A stretch of 64,000 nucleotides of DNA from Tretioscincus oriximinensis (taxonomy: Eukaryota; Chordata; Lepidosauria; Squamata; Gymnophthalmidae). The position numbers and the translations under genes are program-made. This document shows positions 33,323 through 44,358 of this stretch, piece after piece; position 1 is the stretch's first letter; each line of letters begins with the position of its first letter. The stretch spans positions 309,047 through 373,046 of the forward strand of contig JAJVDF010000977.1 of assembly GCA_022410635.1 (NCBI GenBank), in the 5' to 3' direction. The notes under the pieces are model-generated. The model saw only the letters and a program-made list of their open reading frames with translations. It was not told the origin of the DNA and ran no database searches.

Positions 33323-33600
33323 GGTTTAAGGAACTCACTAGTCCATGTTGGCTCATGGGATTAGTGTTAATCCTGATCAGATCTGTTCTAAAAACCCCTC
33401 TAAACCAGGACTACAGCCATGCTAATACTTTCTATATCGGATTAAGTAGATATGCACACAGACCAGATTCATCTGATCATGGCCCTGGCTGCAAGAGCCA
33501 TGTACAGTGTGGACAGCATGGCAAATTTATTTTTGTGTTTACATCACCATTTCAGCTTCTGTGCTTGGGGATTCTGCTGTAGTTTCAGAGTTGCTATCTG
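33323..33600. repeat. Possible F4-related repeat
   Basis: Blocks such as ggattagtgttaatcctgat, cggattaagtagatatgcac and gaccagattcatctgatc echo the taatcc/ggatta style of family F4, but co-linearity is weak. Confidence 0.3.
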
Positions 33601-34557
33601 GTTAGCAGACCCAGCAGAAAGGAGCAGCCCTGCTTGGTTTTGATTGATCGGGAAGTGGATGAATTGCAATACAGAGTCTCCTGTTACATCATCTGAAGTT
33701 GTAATATCTGCATTGCAGCACATGTTCTCCAACTGCTAACTGGAGTTCAGTCTGCTTTATGCAGGTATGCATTGCTACAGCTATTAATCTGGACTGATTA
33801 TACTATATCTAGCAAGGTACATGCATAAGCAGCCATTGTTAGTACGATATGAATTACTGCAGTCTGAATAAAATTAAGGGGAACATTCATTTGTAAATGT
33901 CCCACTATCCTAAATGATTCAATTTTTAGAATCTTTTGCATACTTGAGATCCATTCCTTGCTTCTGGAATATATTGTGTAGACGCTCATTGCTCTGTTAG
34001 AGTTTAAAATGGTTCTAAGAGAATCAACAGATGCTATAATCTGATTCTTAAGTTTGTTGATAATCATGAAAACAAAAGTAATGATTAATGTCCACTTTGG
34101 GTTGGAAGGGTAGTGGTAGCAGGGTAGGTAATACTGGGTCCTTGCATTCTGGATTATAGTTCTCTTTTAGTACTCATTAGGGCCTCTTGATTCTATGTAC
34201 TGTTGAGTATTACACAAACCTTATTTACAATGGTATACTTTGTCAACACCAGATATACCAAATCCAGGTCCAAATCTGCATTGGTGTGAATCTGATTATA
34301 CAGATACACTGGCATAATAGCATGAGGCAATCTGGATGGTAAAGGCGTGTGGAAAGTCTACCAGAAAGCCTAGTTTAACTGCAGTGTTTGCTTCGTTCAA
34401 GCTTCTAGAATCTAGATGGCCTTCAAGCACCAAACTCAGTGCATTACAGCAATTTAATCTGGAGTATTCAGAATTCTGTATGAGTTTACCAGTTCTAGTT
34501 ACTGTCATTTTAAAGTCTTATCTATATTTGGCTTTTTTTCTAGATTATGTCTCCTCC
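33601..34557. other. AT-rich intronic DNA, nothing recognised
   Basis: No coding evidence or recognised repeat before the CR1 3' end at 34558. Confidence 0.4.
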
Positions 34558-35545
34558 CATAAGAACATAAGAACATAAGAAGAGCCATACTGGATCAGGC
34601 CACAGCCCATCGAGTCCAGCATTCTGTGTCACACAGAGGCCCACCAGATGCACCTGGGCAGTCCGAACAGAGGAAAGCAAAATATGCTGCTCCTGTTCGT
34701 GACTCCCTGCAAATGGTATTTCAAAAGTCCTGCCTGTTGCTCCATCCCGGAGGCTACATCCAGACAACTATCTTAGTATCCATTTATACCCTTAGTGTCC
34801 ATAAACTTGTCTAGTCCTGTCTTGAAACTATCCAAGCTGTTAGCTTACCACTACCTCTTCAGGAAGTAAATTCCACAGGCCGATGACCCTCTGGGTGAAA
34901 AAATACTTCCCTTTGTCTGTTCTCACTTTTCTACCCAACAGTTTTAAGGAGTGCCCTCTGGTCCTTGTGTTGTGTGATAGAGAAAACATTTTTTCTCTAT
35001 TTACCCTGTCGATCCCATGCATGATTTTGTACACTTCAATCAGATCACCCCTCAAACGTCTCCTTTCAAGGCTGAAGAGGCCCAGACGTTGCAGCCTTGC
35101 TTCGTAAGGGAGGTGCTCCAGACCCTTGATCATTTTTGTTGCCCTTTTCTGCACCTTCTCCAGTTCCAAAATATCCCTCTTGAGATGTGGTGACCAGAAT
35201 TGAACACAGTATTCCAAATGTGGCCTCACCACAGATTTATAAAGAGGCAAAACAACATTTGCTGACTTATTTTCGATTCCTTTCCTAATTATCCCCAACA
35301 TGGAATTTGCCTTTTTTGCAGCTGCTGCACACTGGGTTGACATTTTCATTGAATTGTCCACTAACACCCCAAGATCCTTTTCTTGCTCGGTCACAGAAAG
35401 CTTGGTTCCCATCAGGTGGTAGGAGTATTTTGGGTTCTTGGCCCCAATATGCATGACCTTGCACTTGCTTAAGTTGAAGTGCATTTGCCACTTTGATGCC
35501 CACTCACCCAATTTCAATAAATCTAGGGTAATTTTAGAGGTTGTG
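34558..35545 (-). mobile_element. CR1 LINE, C-terminal reverse-transcriptase region and 3' UTR (best-preserved copy)
   Basis: A minus-strand frame of 257 codons (35613-34840, homologous from about 35525) is uninterrupted and encodes the classic CR1 thumb/C-terminal region. It includes WQMHFNLSKCKVMHIG, EKDLGVLVDNSMKM, YKSVVRPHLEYCVQFWSP and RRRLRGDLIEVYKIM, ending RVIGLWNLLPEEVV. The 3' UTR (taagaacataag repeats at 34558-34582 on the plus strand) ends in the CR1 octamer-type tandem repeat. It lacks the catalytic YADD block and endonuclease, so it is 5'-truncated. The intact frame suggests a recent insertion. Confidence 0.92.
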
Positions 35546-35599
35546 GGAGTGCTGCTATTGTGAAGATGCCCCACAATCATACCATACTGGTGCAAAAAA

Positions 35600-36750
35600 A
35601 TTCTAATGTGCATTAACCTATAGCTGGAAAAAGAACTTTTAGAGCACTCTTTATCCCGCTACAGTACAAGTCAGGGTAGGCACTTGCCTGATTGCCTGTT
35701 GCTTCTGGACATCTTGGCAGCATGCAAACGTGGAGCTCAAAAATGAAGAGCACTCATGTGCACATGACTATACTGCATCAGATGGAACCAAAAACTGCCC
35801 TTTGCCCTATTCAGTTGCTATGCTGCTGGCCATGGCACCTCCATTCCTCTAAAATTAGAAATATCCCATCTGGATGCAGCATGAATTCCAGAATAGGAAC
35901 CTGCTATCTGCATGCTAGTACAGACTACAGGACACCAAGTACACAATCTGCCATATATCTGCATTAGCATATATGGGTAGCAAACCCTTATTCTAGGATA
36001 TACTCCTGAATTGGGTCCAGGGCACAAAAGAGGCATATTAAAGAACCAAGCAATGTTATGAATATGTGTAATCAGTTTTTTAAAGTCAAAATACTCTTCA
36101 ATAAGGGAATTAATGCAAGCACGTACCACTTTGCTTATTCTTTTTCTATTCATATTTGTTGCCTGATGGCTCAGCAAACTGATGGTGACGAATTGCCTCA
36201 TAAATTGAGTGTAGTCTGTGGTCAGGCCAGTAGTGGCAGAACACACTTCCAGAAACAACGAAAGTGAAATAAGCTAATGTTGGCAATCTTCTAGACTTGT
36301 AGGAAAGTCTACCAAGACAACAGGAGCAAGAAATCATTTCTTTGCATGTCTTATTGGATCTGGATTGCAGAAAGCAGTTTATTCAACATCCTATGACCTT
36401 CAAAAGGAAATTTCTCCCATTATCAGCCAGGCTCTTAAGAGTTCATTCCAGTTTCTTTTGGCTGCAGACGTGGTGGCCATCACCTCAGAGAGTTAATGCT
36501 GACTTGGAGAAAGACTTTTGTTTTCCTAGGTTTTTATAGAATTGAAAAGCTGCCTGACAGTAGTCTGTTATATTCATGGAATTGGGAGAAAGTTATACGG
36601 CACATTAAAAAAGGTTTTCCACTTGGGGTGGGGCTGTTGGAAAAGGCAGACTTGGAATTGCTGTCCTCTTCTTTCCCTACTGAAAAGAAAAACCATTGTG
36701 CCATTTTCATACGCAGCTGTTGGCTTGGCTGATGCTGAAAGCTGGAATAG
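35600..36750. other. Intronic DNA with weak inverted-repeat traces
   Basis: 35870-36010 contains gatgcagcatgaattccag and cccttattctaggatatac, reminiscent of the hairpin family at 764 and 24655. No coding evidence. Confidence 0.35.
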
Positions 36751-36754
36751 ACTA

Positions 36755-36955
36755 AGGACTTGGTCACACCTAACTTTTAATCCAGCTTCAATCCATTTTC
36801 AGAATGAGAGAACACATTAGCAAAGTTGTGAGTTGTTTTCTGTTAGCATTCTCTAACTCGGGAAATCCATATTGGTTTAAATAAGGTGGAAAGAAAATCG
36901 CTATCCACCTTTCTCCACTCTGAAGGTGGACTAATTGCTGTCCATGTGTCATTTT
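36755..36955 (+). repeat. Dispersed repeat family F5, longest copy
   Basis: tcacacctaacttttaatcc starts it. Blocks gcattctctaactcgggaaa, aataaggtggaaagaaaatc and ccactctgaaggtggact align with 11012-11214 and 10195-10312. The two ends are partly inverted, as in MITEs. Confidence 0.5.
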
Positions 36956-37314
36956 GAGCTAGCAGAAAGCTAACAAACCAAAACTAGTCTCCAAAACAAA
37001 CCCAAAGCGAAGGAACTACAGGAACAGAATTGAGAGTGTGATCTGGCTTATATGCTACTGTATGTTTATAAGCCTTTTATATACATGATTTTATTCTGTG
37101 GCTTTTTGCCCCTTATTACTGCTGGGGATTTGTGTATACCTGCTTGTGGGACATTAGATTTTCTGCATTCAAGCCACTGAGAAAGACCATTAACCTGAGG
37201 ATGGCTGAAACACATCTGGGCTTCAGCATCAGTGCAAAGAGAATTTAGTAGGCTAATACTGTGTTCATCTAGTCCATTAGTACATTCTGAAACTCCTTTG
37301 TCCTAAAAAAGACA

Positions 37315-37488
37315 TTGACGCACCTCTTTGGTCTGACCTTTGGCTAGAAAACTACTGTCTCCTCCCCATTTTTAGAAAAAGCTGTTTTTAATGTGTTAAA
37401 ATGATGGTTTTATTGTTAACCGCCCTGAGACCTACAGGTATAGGATGGTATAAAAATGTAAATAAATAAATAAAAAATAAATAAATTG
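37315..37488 (+). mobile_element. L2-type LINE 3' end
   Basis: cacctctttggtctgacctt (end of the coding region), then gttaaccgccctgagaccta, then ggtataaaaatgtaaataaa and AAATA repeats. It is a severely truncated copy. Confidence 0.8.
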
Positions 37489-37529
37489 GAAAAGTCCAAA
37501 GGTAAATTATCAAAATGGTGAATAGTCTG

Positions 37530-38145
37530 CTAACCATCTCTATAAGGAATAGTTAAAGGGTCTAGGATTACTTGGTCTGCAACAGAGAAGACCTGTAGGA
37601 GACATAATGTCCAGCAAAGGAGCTAGCAGCACTTTGAGACTAACTTGAGAAAAGTGGTTGGCATAAGCTTTCGTAGACAGGTCTACTTCTTCAGATGCGG
37701 TCTACGAAAGCTGATGCCAACCACTTTTCTCAAGTTAGTCTCAAAGTGCTGCTAGCTCCTTTGCTGGACTTTCTGCTAGACTAACACAGCTATTTCTCTG
37801 AAGGAGACATAATAATTGTCAAAAATATCTGAAGGGCTGTCAAAGTTCAGAGGCATTCTGTCCTACTTTTATTTGCACGAGGAAGGACTAGAAGCTATAG
37901 AATGAAACTGCAAGGAAGTAGATACAGAATATATGTTAAAATGAACTTTCTGACTGTGAGGACAATTGACTAGTGGAATAGGTTGTCACAGGGAGTGGTG
38001 AGTTCTGCTTTGGTGGAAGTCTTCTAACAAAGGCTGGACAATCATTTAGCCTGGATGGTTTAGTGAATCTTGCTTTGAGCAGGAAGTTGGACTGCATAAC
38101 CCTGGAGATTCCTTCTATCTCCATTCCTCATATTCCTAAAGTAAA
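37530..38145 (+). mobile_element. CR1 LINE 3' part, interrupted by a foldback element
   Basis: 37540-37608 and 37803-38145 join into one CR1 3' region: ggagacataat, then aatatctgaagggctgtc, gtggaataggttgtcacag and gcaggaagttggactgcat. The Penelope-like copy d sits at the ggagacataat site and has duplicated it. Confidence 0.8.
37609..37802. mobile_element. Penelope-like foldback element, palindromic copy (d), with 11 bp target duplication
   Basis: Perfect 11-base duplications GGAGACATAAT flank it (37598-37608 and 37803-37813). The left arm begins gtccagcaaaggagctagca. The right arm is its complement and continues to the longer terminus agcagaaagtcc-complement plus tatttctctgaa. The left arm holds the hammerhead-like core on the minus strand (37669-37694) with hairpin loop CT. 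The right arm core is partly deleted. Confidence 0.75.
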
Positions 38146-38149
38146 TTCA

Positions 38150-38709
38150 AATAAGCATCCCTATCCTGACACCCAGCCAGCACCTAGAATTAAACAATTC
38201 ATGGTATTTGAAGCTATGGGCATTGTCTCATGCCCAGAGGTAATGGACTATGAAACTATAGATAGTGTGGTGACTTTATGATGTCTGTCTGTAATGATAA
38301 AGAGCAGTATTTTCATTTGTTGACTTACTATACTGTCATGCTTAGACATTATACTAGGAGATCTTGTGTCTCTTAGCCAGGTGGACATAAAAGTGGCCTT
38401 GAGTCAGACTAGAAAATTCTTGTTAATTTATTTAACATCCTTTTTCCATTACTCTTTTCAATAGGAAGTTCATTTGAATGCCAATCATTCCTTCTCTTGA
38501 ATCTTCTACTAGGCTGCATATGTTTCTGTAATGGTAATCCTGCAGAGCAGTCAGCAGGAGATTGTGCATAACTCCTTATATAGCTTCCTGTGAGGAGAAA
38601 GACAGAATCCTGGACAATTATTCAGTTGCAGTGTGAAGAGGCAGTTATGACTGCATGTGCGGATGTACTATGTGACTATGGCAAATCACTGAAATGGATG
38701 GACAAATAT
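38150..38709. other. Intronic DNA, nothing recognised
   Basis: Short frames only; no repeat family or exon recognised. Confidence 0.4.
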
Positions 38710-39014
38710 AGAAGAAGAAGAAGAAGAACTGGGTTCTTGTACCCCACTTTTTTCACCTTTCAAAGGGACTCAAAGCAGCTTACAAGAGTATTTTGACCGA
38801 AGGCTTACATTCTATCTTTCCCACCAGACTGTGGTGGTTCGCATTTATCTACTCTCAGTCAGTTGCAATTTCTTGCAGTTCTTGCTGTTGAATAGCTGGG
38901 TTGGCTAGAGCTACAGGCTAAAAGAAGGTGCTCACCACATCTGACACAGGGCTTCAAAACCAGATCTCCCAGATGAGAGACCATTTCCTTAGTGACTGAG
39001 CCATTCGTGCCTGC
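38710..39014 (-). mobile_element. tRNA-derived SINE with TTC tail (SINE-B), full copy
   Basis: The plus strand runs agaagaagaagaagaac (tail), cacctttcaaagggactcaa, cagtcagttgcaatttcttg, and ends gagccattcgtgcctgc (head). A few bases are missing in the middle compared with 21102-21413. Confidence 0.85.
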
Positions 39015-39169
39015 TGTTTATTGGTTGTTATTTGTCCCAGACTTGCAACTGGGTTCAACGGATAACTCTGAGAAAGGATTAGAGAAATTCGTGGAGGCCA
39101 AGCATAGCAATGGTAACTCAAATTACTGCCTTTAGGAAGGAGAGACAGGCAGGCAGGATGTCTTTAAAT

Positions 39170-39318
39170 GCCATTTGCATAGAGCCAGGGCACCTCAAGG
39201 ATCTCCTTCTGCTTCAGATGCCCCATAGCAGCTGGTGGGTCACTGTGTGAGACAGAATGCTGGACTGGCTGGGCTATGGTCTGTTCCAGCATAGCTCCTC
39301 TTACGTTCCTGTGTTCTC
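39170..39318 (+). mobile_element. CR1 LINE 3' end
   Basis: ggtgggtcactgtgtgagac, agaatgctggactggctggg, and the tail cctcttacgttcctgtgttc. Truncated at the 5' end. Confidence 0.75.
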
Positions 39319-39332
39319 TCCTCCTTGAAGAT

Positions 39333-39500
39333 CAGCTTTCATAGATATGTCTACTTCTTCAGATGCTAAGGGACCAACATTAGGGACAGACTTTATAGGA
39401 AACTGTGTGTAAGAGATTACAAAGGACATGCAAAAGTGGCATGGAAATTAACTAGGTGAGAAAAACAGCTAAATGGCAGAAGTTAACCCTCTCAAGTAGA
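39333..39500. repeat. Penelope-like element, single arm plus internal segment
   Basis: Starts in the arm at the hairpin (atatgtctacttcttcagat) and continues ctaagggaccaacattagg, then gaaactgtgtgtaagaga. This parallels 7070-7130, and gagaaaaacagctaaatggc matches the complement of about 7293-7312. It shows that copy a is two inverted versions of one longer unit. Confidence 0.5.
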
Positions 39501-39699
39501 GGAAAATACCTGGAGGAACAAGATGCATCCAGCTGATTGTGCATCAGTCAAATAGTTAACTGGTGTTACAATGTGTATAGTGAGCCAGGAAAGATGTTAT
39601 TTTGACAGGGCCATGAGATTTCTCTCAAATGTCGGTATTCTGTGATTATCGTGCAGTAATGTAACCAAGCTTGAGGTTTGTAATGAAAACACTTTAAAG

Positions 39700-40188
39700 C
39701 CAGGGTCCTTTAAATTTTCCAAGCCTAGAGGAGAGTTAAATGGTTGTTGTGAGAGGTTGTTTGAGCATGTGGCCAAACAATTGAATTATTACTGGTTGTC
39801 TGCCAGGAGTGTGAAAACAAATAAATAAATACCAAAAAGGGACACATAACTGCTGGGGTAGTAGGAATTGAAAGGGAGAGCTGAGGGAAGCTTTGAATGT
39901 AGGCAAGCAAAGAGACATTGCAAANTCTCAGTACCTTTTTCCTACCAGTGTGGCTAATTTGTGTCATTGGTTTCTTTGAGTTTGAGATTGCCTGTTACTA
40001 TGTTTTAATAAAGCTGTTTTTGTGTTATAAAATAGGGAAGTCTTTATTATTTGAAATAGCAGAGTAAAGGGGCGCATTCTGATTTCATTTTCTCTCCATA
40101 ATTTTGGTTTCTTCCACATCCTATGTAGACACATTACAAACATATAAAATCTAAGTGACTTGTCATTATTATTGGTAAATGGTATTTT
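39700..40188. other. Intronic DNA, possible LTR-like trace
   Basis: A TTTTAATAAAGCTG motif at about 40004-40017 followed by T/G-rich sequence resembles a polyadenylation region, but no second copy or termini were found. One N at 39925. Otherwise nothing recognised. Confidence 0.3.
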
Positions 40189-40194
40189 AATAAG

Positions 40195-40678
40195 TAACGG
40201 GGATTTGCTTACCACATTATTAAGGATACCAGCACATCAGAGGCAGCTGTATCGTCAGGATACGGACACGTGTAGAATCTGACTCCCATCAAGAACTCAC
40301 ACAGAGGCCAGGAAACTCCAAATATGTGTATGGTTTGATAGATACAAGATTGACCCCTGTAGCTTCCAGGACCTGTGACCGGTCTTTCACCCCATGGAGA
40401 AGGGGTGGACAAAAGACTTCCTCTGGGCTTTCCAGGCAATTGACTAATGCCATTAAGCCAGGGCTACAGATACAATGGGTGCCCCTTGAGATAATGGGCG
40501 AAGGAGAACTTGCTAAATGGACAGGAAGAGAGATTAGCTCCCTTGCAATGCCCTGTGCTGGGAATTTTCCAAAGGTTTTGCAATCAAGCTGCCTGGGCTT
40601 CTGGGGAGCAATTCTTGTATATATTTATATCAAATATATTTATGCCAATTAATATACCACTAATGGTGAACCCCGACA
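40195..40678 (-). mobile_element. Solo retroviral LTR (copy 3) with 6 bp target duplication
   Basis: Homologous to 3316-4044 and 4317-4972. On the minus strand it runs from TGTCGGGG to CCCCGTTA. Identical flanks AATAAG (40189-40194 and 40679-40684) mark the insertion. It is shorter (484 bp) because about 170-240 bp is absent after acacagaggcca (around 40312). That gap removes the polyadenylation-signal region present in the other copies. No internal sequence adjoins it. Confidence 0.85.
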
Positions 40679-40849
40679 AATAAGGGAGGGGGGCTGTATT
40701 ACCAAATCATACTAAATAAATAAATGTATGAAAGAAGAGCATACAAAGTCTTAGCCCCCACGCGGTTTCGTTACAAGGTTCTTGCCAGATGTTCTTTTAT
40801 CACTTGCTACTTTTCAGTTTGTTATTTTTCTCCCCACTTTTAGATATTG

Positions 40850-40955
40850 TTTTTATGCTGTCTTTACTCTGTTAATTTCGTGATGATATTTTACTGTTCG
40901 CCGCCTTGAGACCTTCAGGTATGGGGCAGGGTATAAATATAAATAAATAAATAAA
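40850..40955 (+). mobile_element. L2-type LINE 3' end
   Basis: gtcgccgccttgagaccttc-like end, then ggtatggggcagggtataaa and AAATA repeats. Only the last 100 bp or so remain. Confidence 0.75.
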
Positions 40956-43470
40956 ATTATTTGTACTCTGCATATCAGTCGTATTTAGCTCTCAACTGAA
41001 TTTGGCACACAGGGTTTTTCAAGTCACCTTTGTGAAAACTACATGGAAGCAGACAATATAAAGTTATCTTTAGGCCTTTGTTGTATACTGGCAGTCTTTT
41101 GAGCTTGCTAAATTTGATCATGGCCTCTGCCATTTATAGATCCTATTAAATTGTAGCCTCTCTGAGAATCCATTGAAAATTCATTACCATATGTTAATTC
41201 TGTCTTTATAATGGAAAGAAGCTTCTTGTGTGGTCTTCTTATGCTATCACAACTTCAAGTATCTATTGCAATTGCTCTTTATGTAAACACAAGTTCAACA
41301 TGCATGTGCACAGAAGTATAAATTAGTTAAATATTTATGCTTTAGAGATGATCGTATGGATTTTCTGCATGAAAGAGTCTTTTTTCTGATTCGAAACATG
41401 TGAATATCAGTTTTTTCCTTATTGTTGAAATTCTCTTTGCACTGATGATTTTGTCTTTCAAATTACAATTTAACCGTCACTCTGTTTTACTGACAGACCA
41501 ACTGTAAAATTGCAATATTTCTGCTCTGTAAATATTGCAAGACCATTTGTTTAAGGACGTATCTCAATAGATTAGGGGAGGAGAGAAATACAAATAAACA
41601 TAAAATGATTGATTACACATTGCTGATCTGATGACAGTCTTGCACTGATCATAACAGATCTTACTATTACAGAGGCAAGGAGAGATCAGTGTTTGAATTA
41701 GCTTCCCAAATCAGGAGAGAGAGACAGGATCTTTAGGTGACAGCCAGTATATTAAGAAAAAGTAGCATCATCATTAATACAAAGGCTGGGTGACCCATCG
41801 TTGATACCAAGCACGTGAAAGCATGACATTATAATGAAGAGTGACCCTGAGTACCGTAAATACATGAGGAATACTGCTGTTGGCCCCATGACTTATCAGA
41901 ACATTCTCCTTACTATTTCTGTCCAATAAATTCCCTTTACCATAGGACAATGTCAGCTCTTGCCATTTACCATGTGGTTTCCCCCGACTAGGCCTCTCAT
42001 TACTAACTTCTCCTAGCGTCTTTCTCTTGGCATGATTGGCCTCCTTCTGACTATCTCCAGCCTTGCTATCGACCGAACATCTATCCTGCTAACTGGCAAG
42101 TTTTCATGATGAGTTAGCCTTTAATTTCTGTAGACCTCTTAGTATTCTCTTACTGTTCTCCTTTCTCTCAAGCCAATGTTCCCATACTATACCCAGAATC
42201 CTTTGAGCTCACAAGCATTTGCTTATGCCTTTATTAATGCTTATTAATGCTAGGTGTTCTACCTGTCTTCTACACTATGAAGCGGCAATCTTGTTTCTTC
42301 ATACAAATAGATGTTGATTTACTAAATCAACTGATCTGTGGCTAAGGACTTGCAAGATGGATCTTGTGACTTTATCTCTTTCAGTATTTTTATTTCTTTT
42401 CAATAACTTTTTGCGGTTCCTGCCAGCTAAACATTTTTCTTCTGGAGAACACCTTTCCTCCTTTTAAATCCATCAACATTTTCTTAAAATATTTTTTAAA
42501 ACTATATTTGTAATAGTTGTATGTGATACTTGTAATATTCTTATCTGGCAATTTAACATTACTATTTTGATTACTGCAGAAAGATTACATTGGAGAGTGC
42601 TTTAGACTGCACAAATATTAAAGCATTTTGTAAAAAGTGATATCCCATGATTGCTAGAGATTCTGGGCTTTTTTGCACTTACATCCAGGGAATGTTGATT
42701 TCAGAGAATGTCAATTTTCTATAAAGTCTGTTCCTGACATTGGTTCCTAGCATCTGAAGAAGTAGATCTCTCTCCAAAGCTCCTGCTACCTACATTTCTG
42801 CTGTTAGTCTCAAGCACTCCTAGCCTCCTTGCTGACTTCATTAGCATAATAATTTTTGCTAGGAAACATTTCCACCCACTGGCTAATGGGCATGCTTCCT
42901 TCCTTTCACACTCCCCCAGCCACAAGCACTCCCTTCATCTAGATTGTGATATTTCACTCCTTGTCCAGTGAGGATTTGAATTAGGAGAAGCCTGCGGGGT
43001 TTGAGCCTCTGTCTATAGACAGTCTACTGTAGATGGGGACTCAGGTCTGTGAGTTGCATGTAAGGCCTTCTTCTGGGAGTTTTGCTGAGATAGGAGAGAA
43101 ACAGGTTGATATTCAAGATTTTGCAACTTGCAGAAAGGAGAAGCAAGTAAAGAAAAACTTAAAGTAGCTGAAAGATCTTGTATAATAGGCACATCCAGGC
43201 TTTAGAGTTATAAAAAGATACAAGTCCAATTGATAGTTGTAGCTGATATGTGATCCAATTTGCTCATGTTTATCCATCTTCCAGTTATTACCTGTGAGAG
43301 TTCATTTTGCTTTCTGTTAACTGTTTACATTTGTGTGTGGTGTATGGTGTAGTGTTAAGCATCGCTTCTTGGATTTGCATATCTTAAGACTCAGGCTTTT
43401 CTTAGTTGCATTGGCAGTTCTTCAGGGCTCATTTGTTAATGTGCTATGGCTGAAATAAAGCCAGATTTCA
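40956..43470. other. AT-rich intronic DNA with one repeat fragment
   Basis: 42745-42840 carries catctgaagaagtagatctc and ctgttagtctcaagcactcc, a diverged Penelope-like arm in sense orientation. The rest shows nothing recognised. Confidence 0.4.
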
Positions 43471-43471
43471 A

Positions 43472-43632
43472 AGCAATAGCCATGTTAGCCTTTGTTCAGA
43501 AAGTCCGCCAAGGGAGGTTTGTTGCACTTTGGAGACTAATAAGAGGTAGGTGGCATGAGCTTTTATACACAAGTCTACTTCTTGAGATGCATTCAAAGGT
43601 GCTACAAATCCACTTTGCTGTACTTTCTGAAA
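43472..43632. repeat. Diverged Penelope-like foldback
   Basis: Left arm gccatgttagcctttgttca, gcactttggagactaataag, gcatgagcttttatacacaa and tctacttcttgagatgcat. A shorter right arm follows (aaggtgctacaaatccact, then ctgtactttctgaa). The GAAA/hairpin block is mutated. Confidence 0.5.
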
Positions 43633-43689
43633 TAAAGCCAATTTCCCTTAGGCTTCTTATTTCTACCTTGATTGGAGCAGGTTGAAGAA

Positions 43690-44067
43690 GACTTCAGCAC
43701 ATGGGTTAAGCATTTTTCAGCAGTCATCCTGCAAAAAACACAATTTTTCCCAGAATAAACTATTGCTGGGATATTCAGGCATCGTTCCGGAGAACCTCCG
43801 TCCTCTCGCGGCCAACCCCCGTCCTCTCCCGAGTGTATACGTGGGCACAAATTAGGCACGAGAGGTTAAAACAAGCGAGAACACATCAGTAGTTTCTAGT
43901 GGCTGTTGCAAAAATTCTCAGACTGCACTGCCCCGAGATCAGGGAGCGATATTATGGAACTGGGACACTGCTCACGGAATATACGGGTTTGGTGTGCACA
44001 GAGCGCGATTGCTACCTTCCAGAATATAGCTTTATTGCGGTTTTTAAATCATTGTGTGCATGCAGCC
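43690..44067 (-). mobile_element. MITE family F3, inverted copy 290 bp before exon 2
   Basis: The reverse complement of 49239-49690. Shared blocks are agaataaactattgctggga, tttcagcagtcatcctgc and ccagaatatagctttattg, and the end is gtgtgcatgcagcc. The left end is truncated. It is CpG-richer than its surroundings. It lies in intron 1, upstream of the branch-point region of exon 2. Confidence 0.65.
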
Positions 44068-44358
44068 TTAGTTAGCCTTACACATGAGTCCAGGAGCAGA
44101 AAATGTGAAAGCTTTGTCTTCTGGCCTTTCTGTGTTCTACATGTTTGGCTACCCACCCCTTACTGTGATTGGTGAAAACGTGTCACATTTATTCTGCTAT
44201 TGTTATTCATATGGACTACTCTTCAGTCAAAATACGAATTTAACCATATTTGCTTTTTATGTTTTCATCCAAGCGACAGGCCTCCCTGCTCTTTAAAGAC
44301 ACGAGCAGGAGCTGAGTCCCATAAACACGCATGTAATGCTTGTATTTTTTCCATGCAG

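Larger units (their letters stand above)
5908..44358 (+). other. FBXL7: FBXL7 intron 1 (38.45 kb)
   Basis: The intron is bounded by GTGAGT at 5908 and CAG at 44356-44358 and is phase 1. FBXL7 is known for very long introns near its 5' end, which fits. Most recognisable content is repeats, annotated separately. No other host exon with convincing splice sites and coding potential was found inside it on either strand. Confidence 0.88.
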
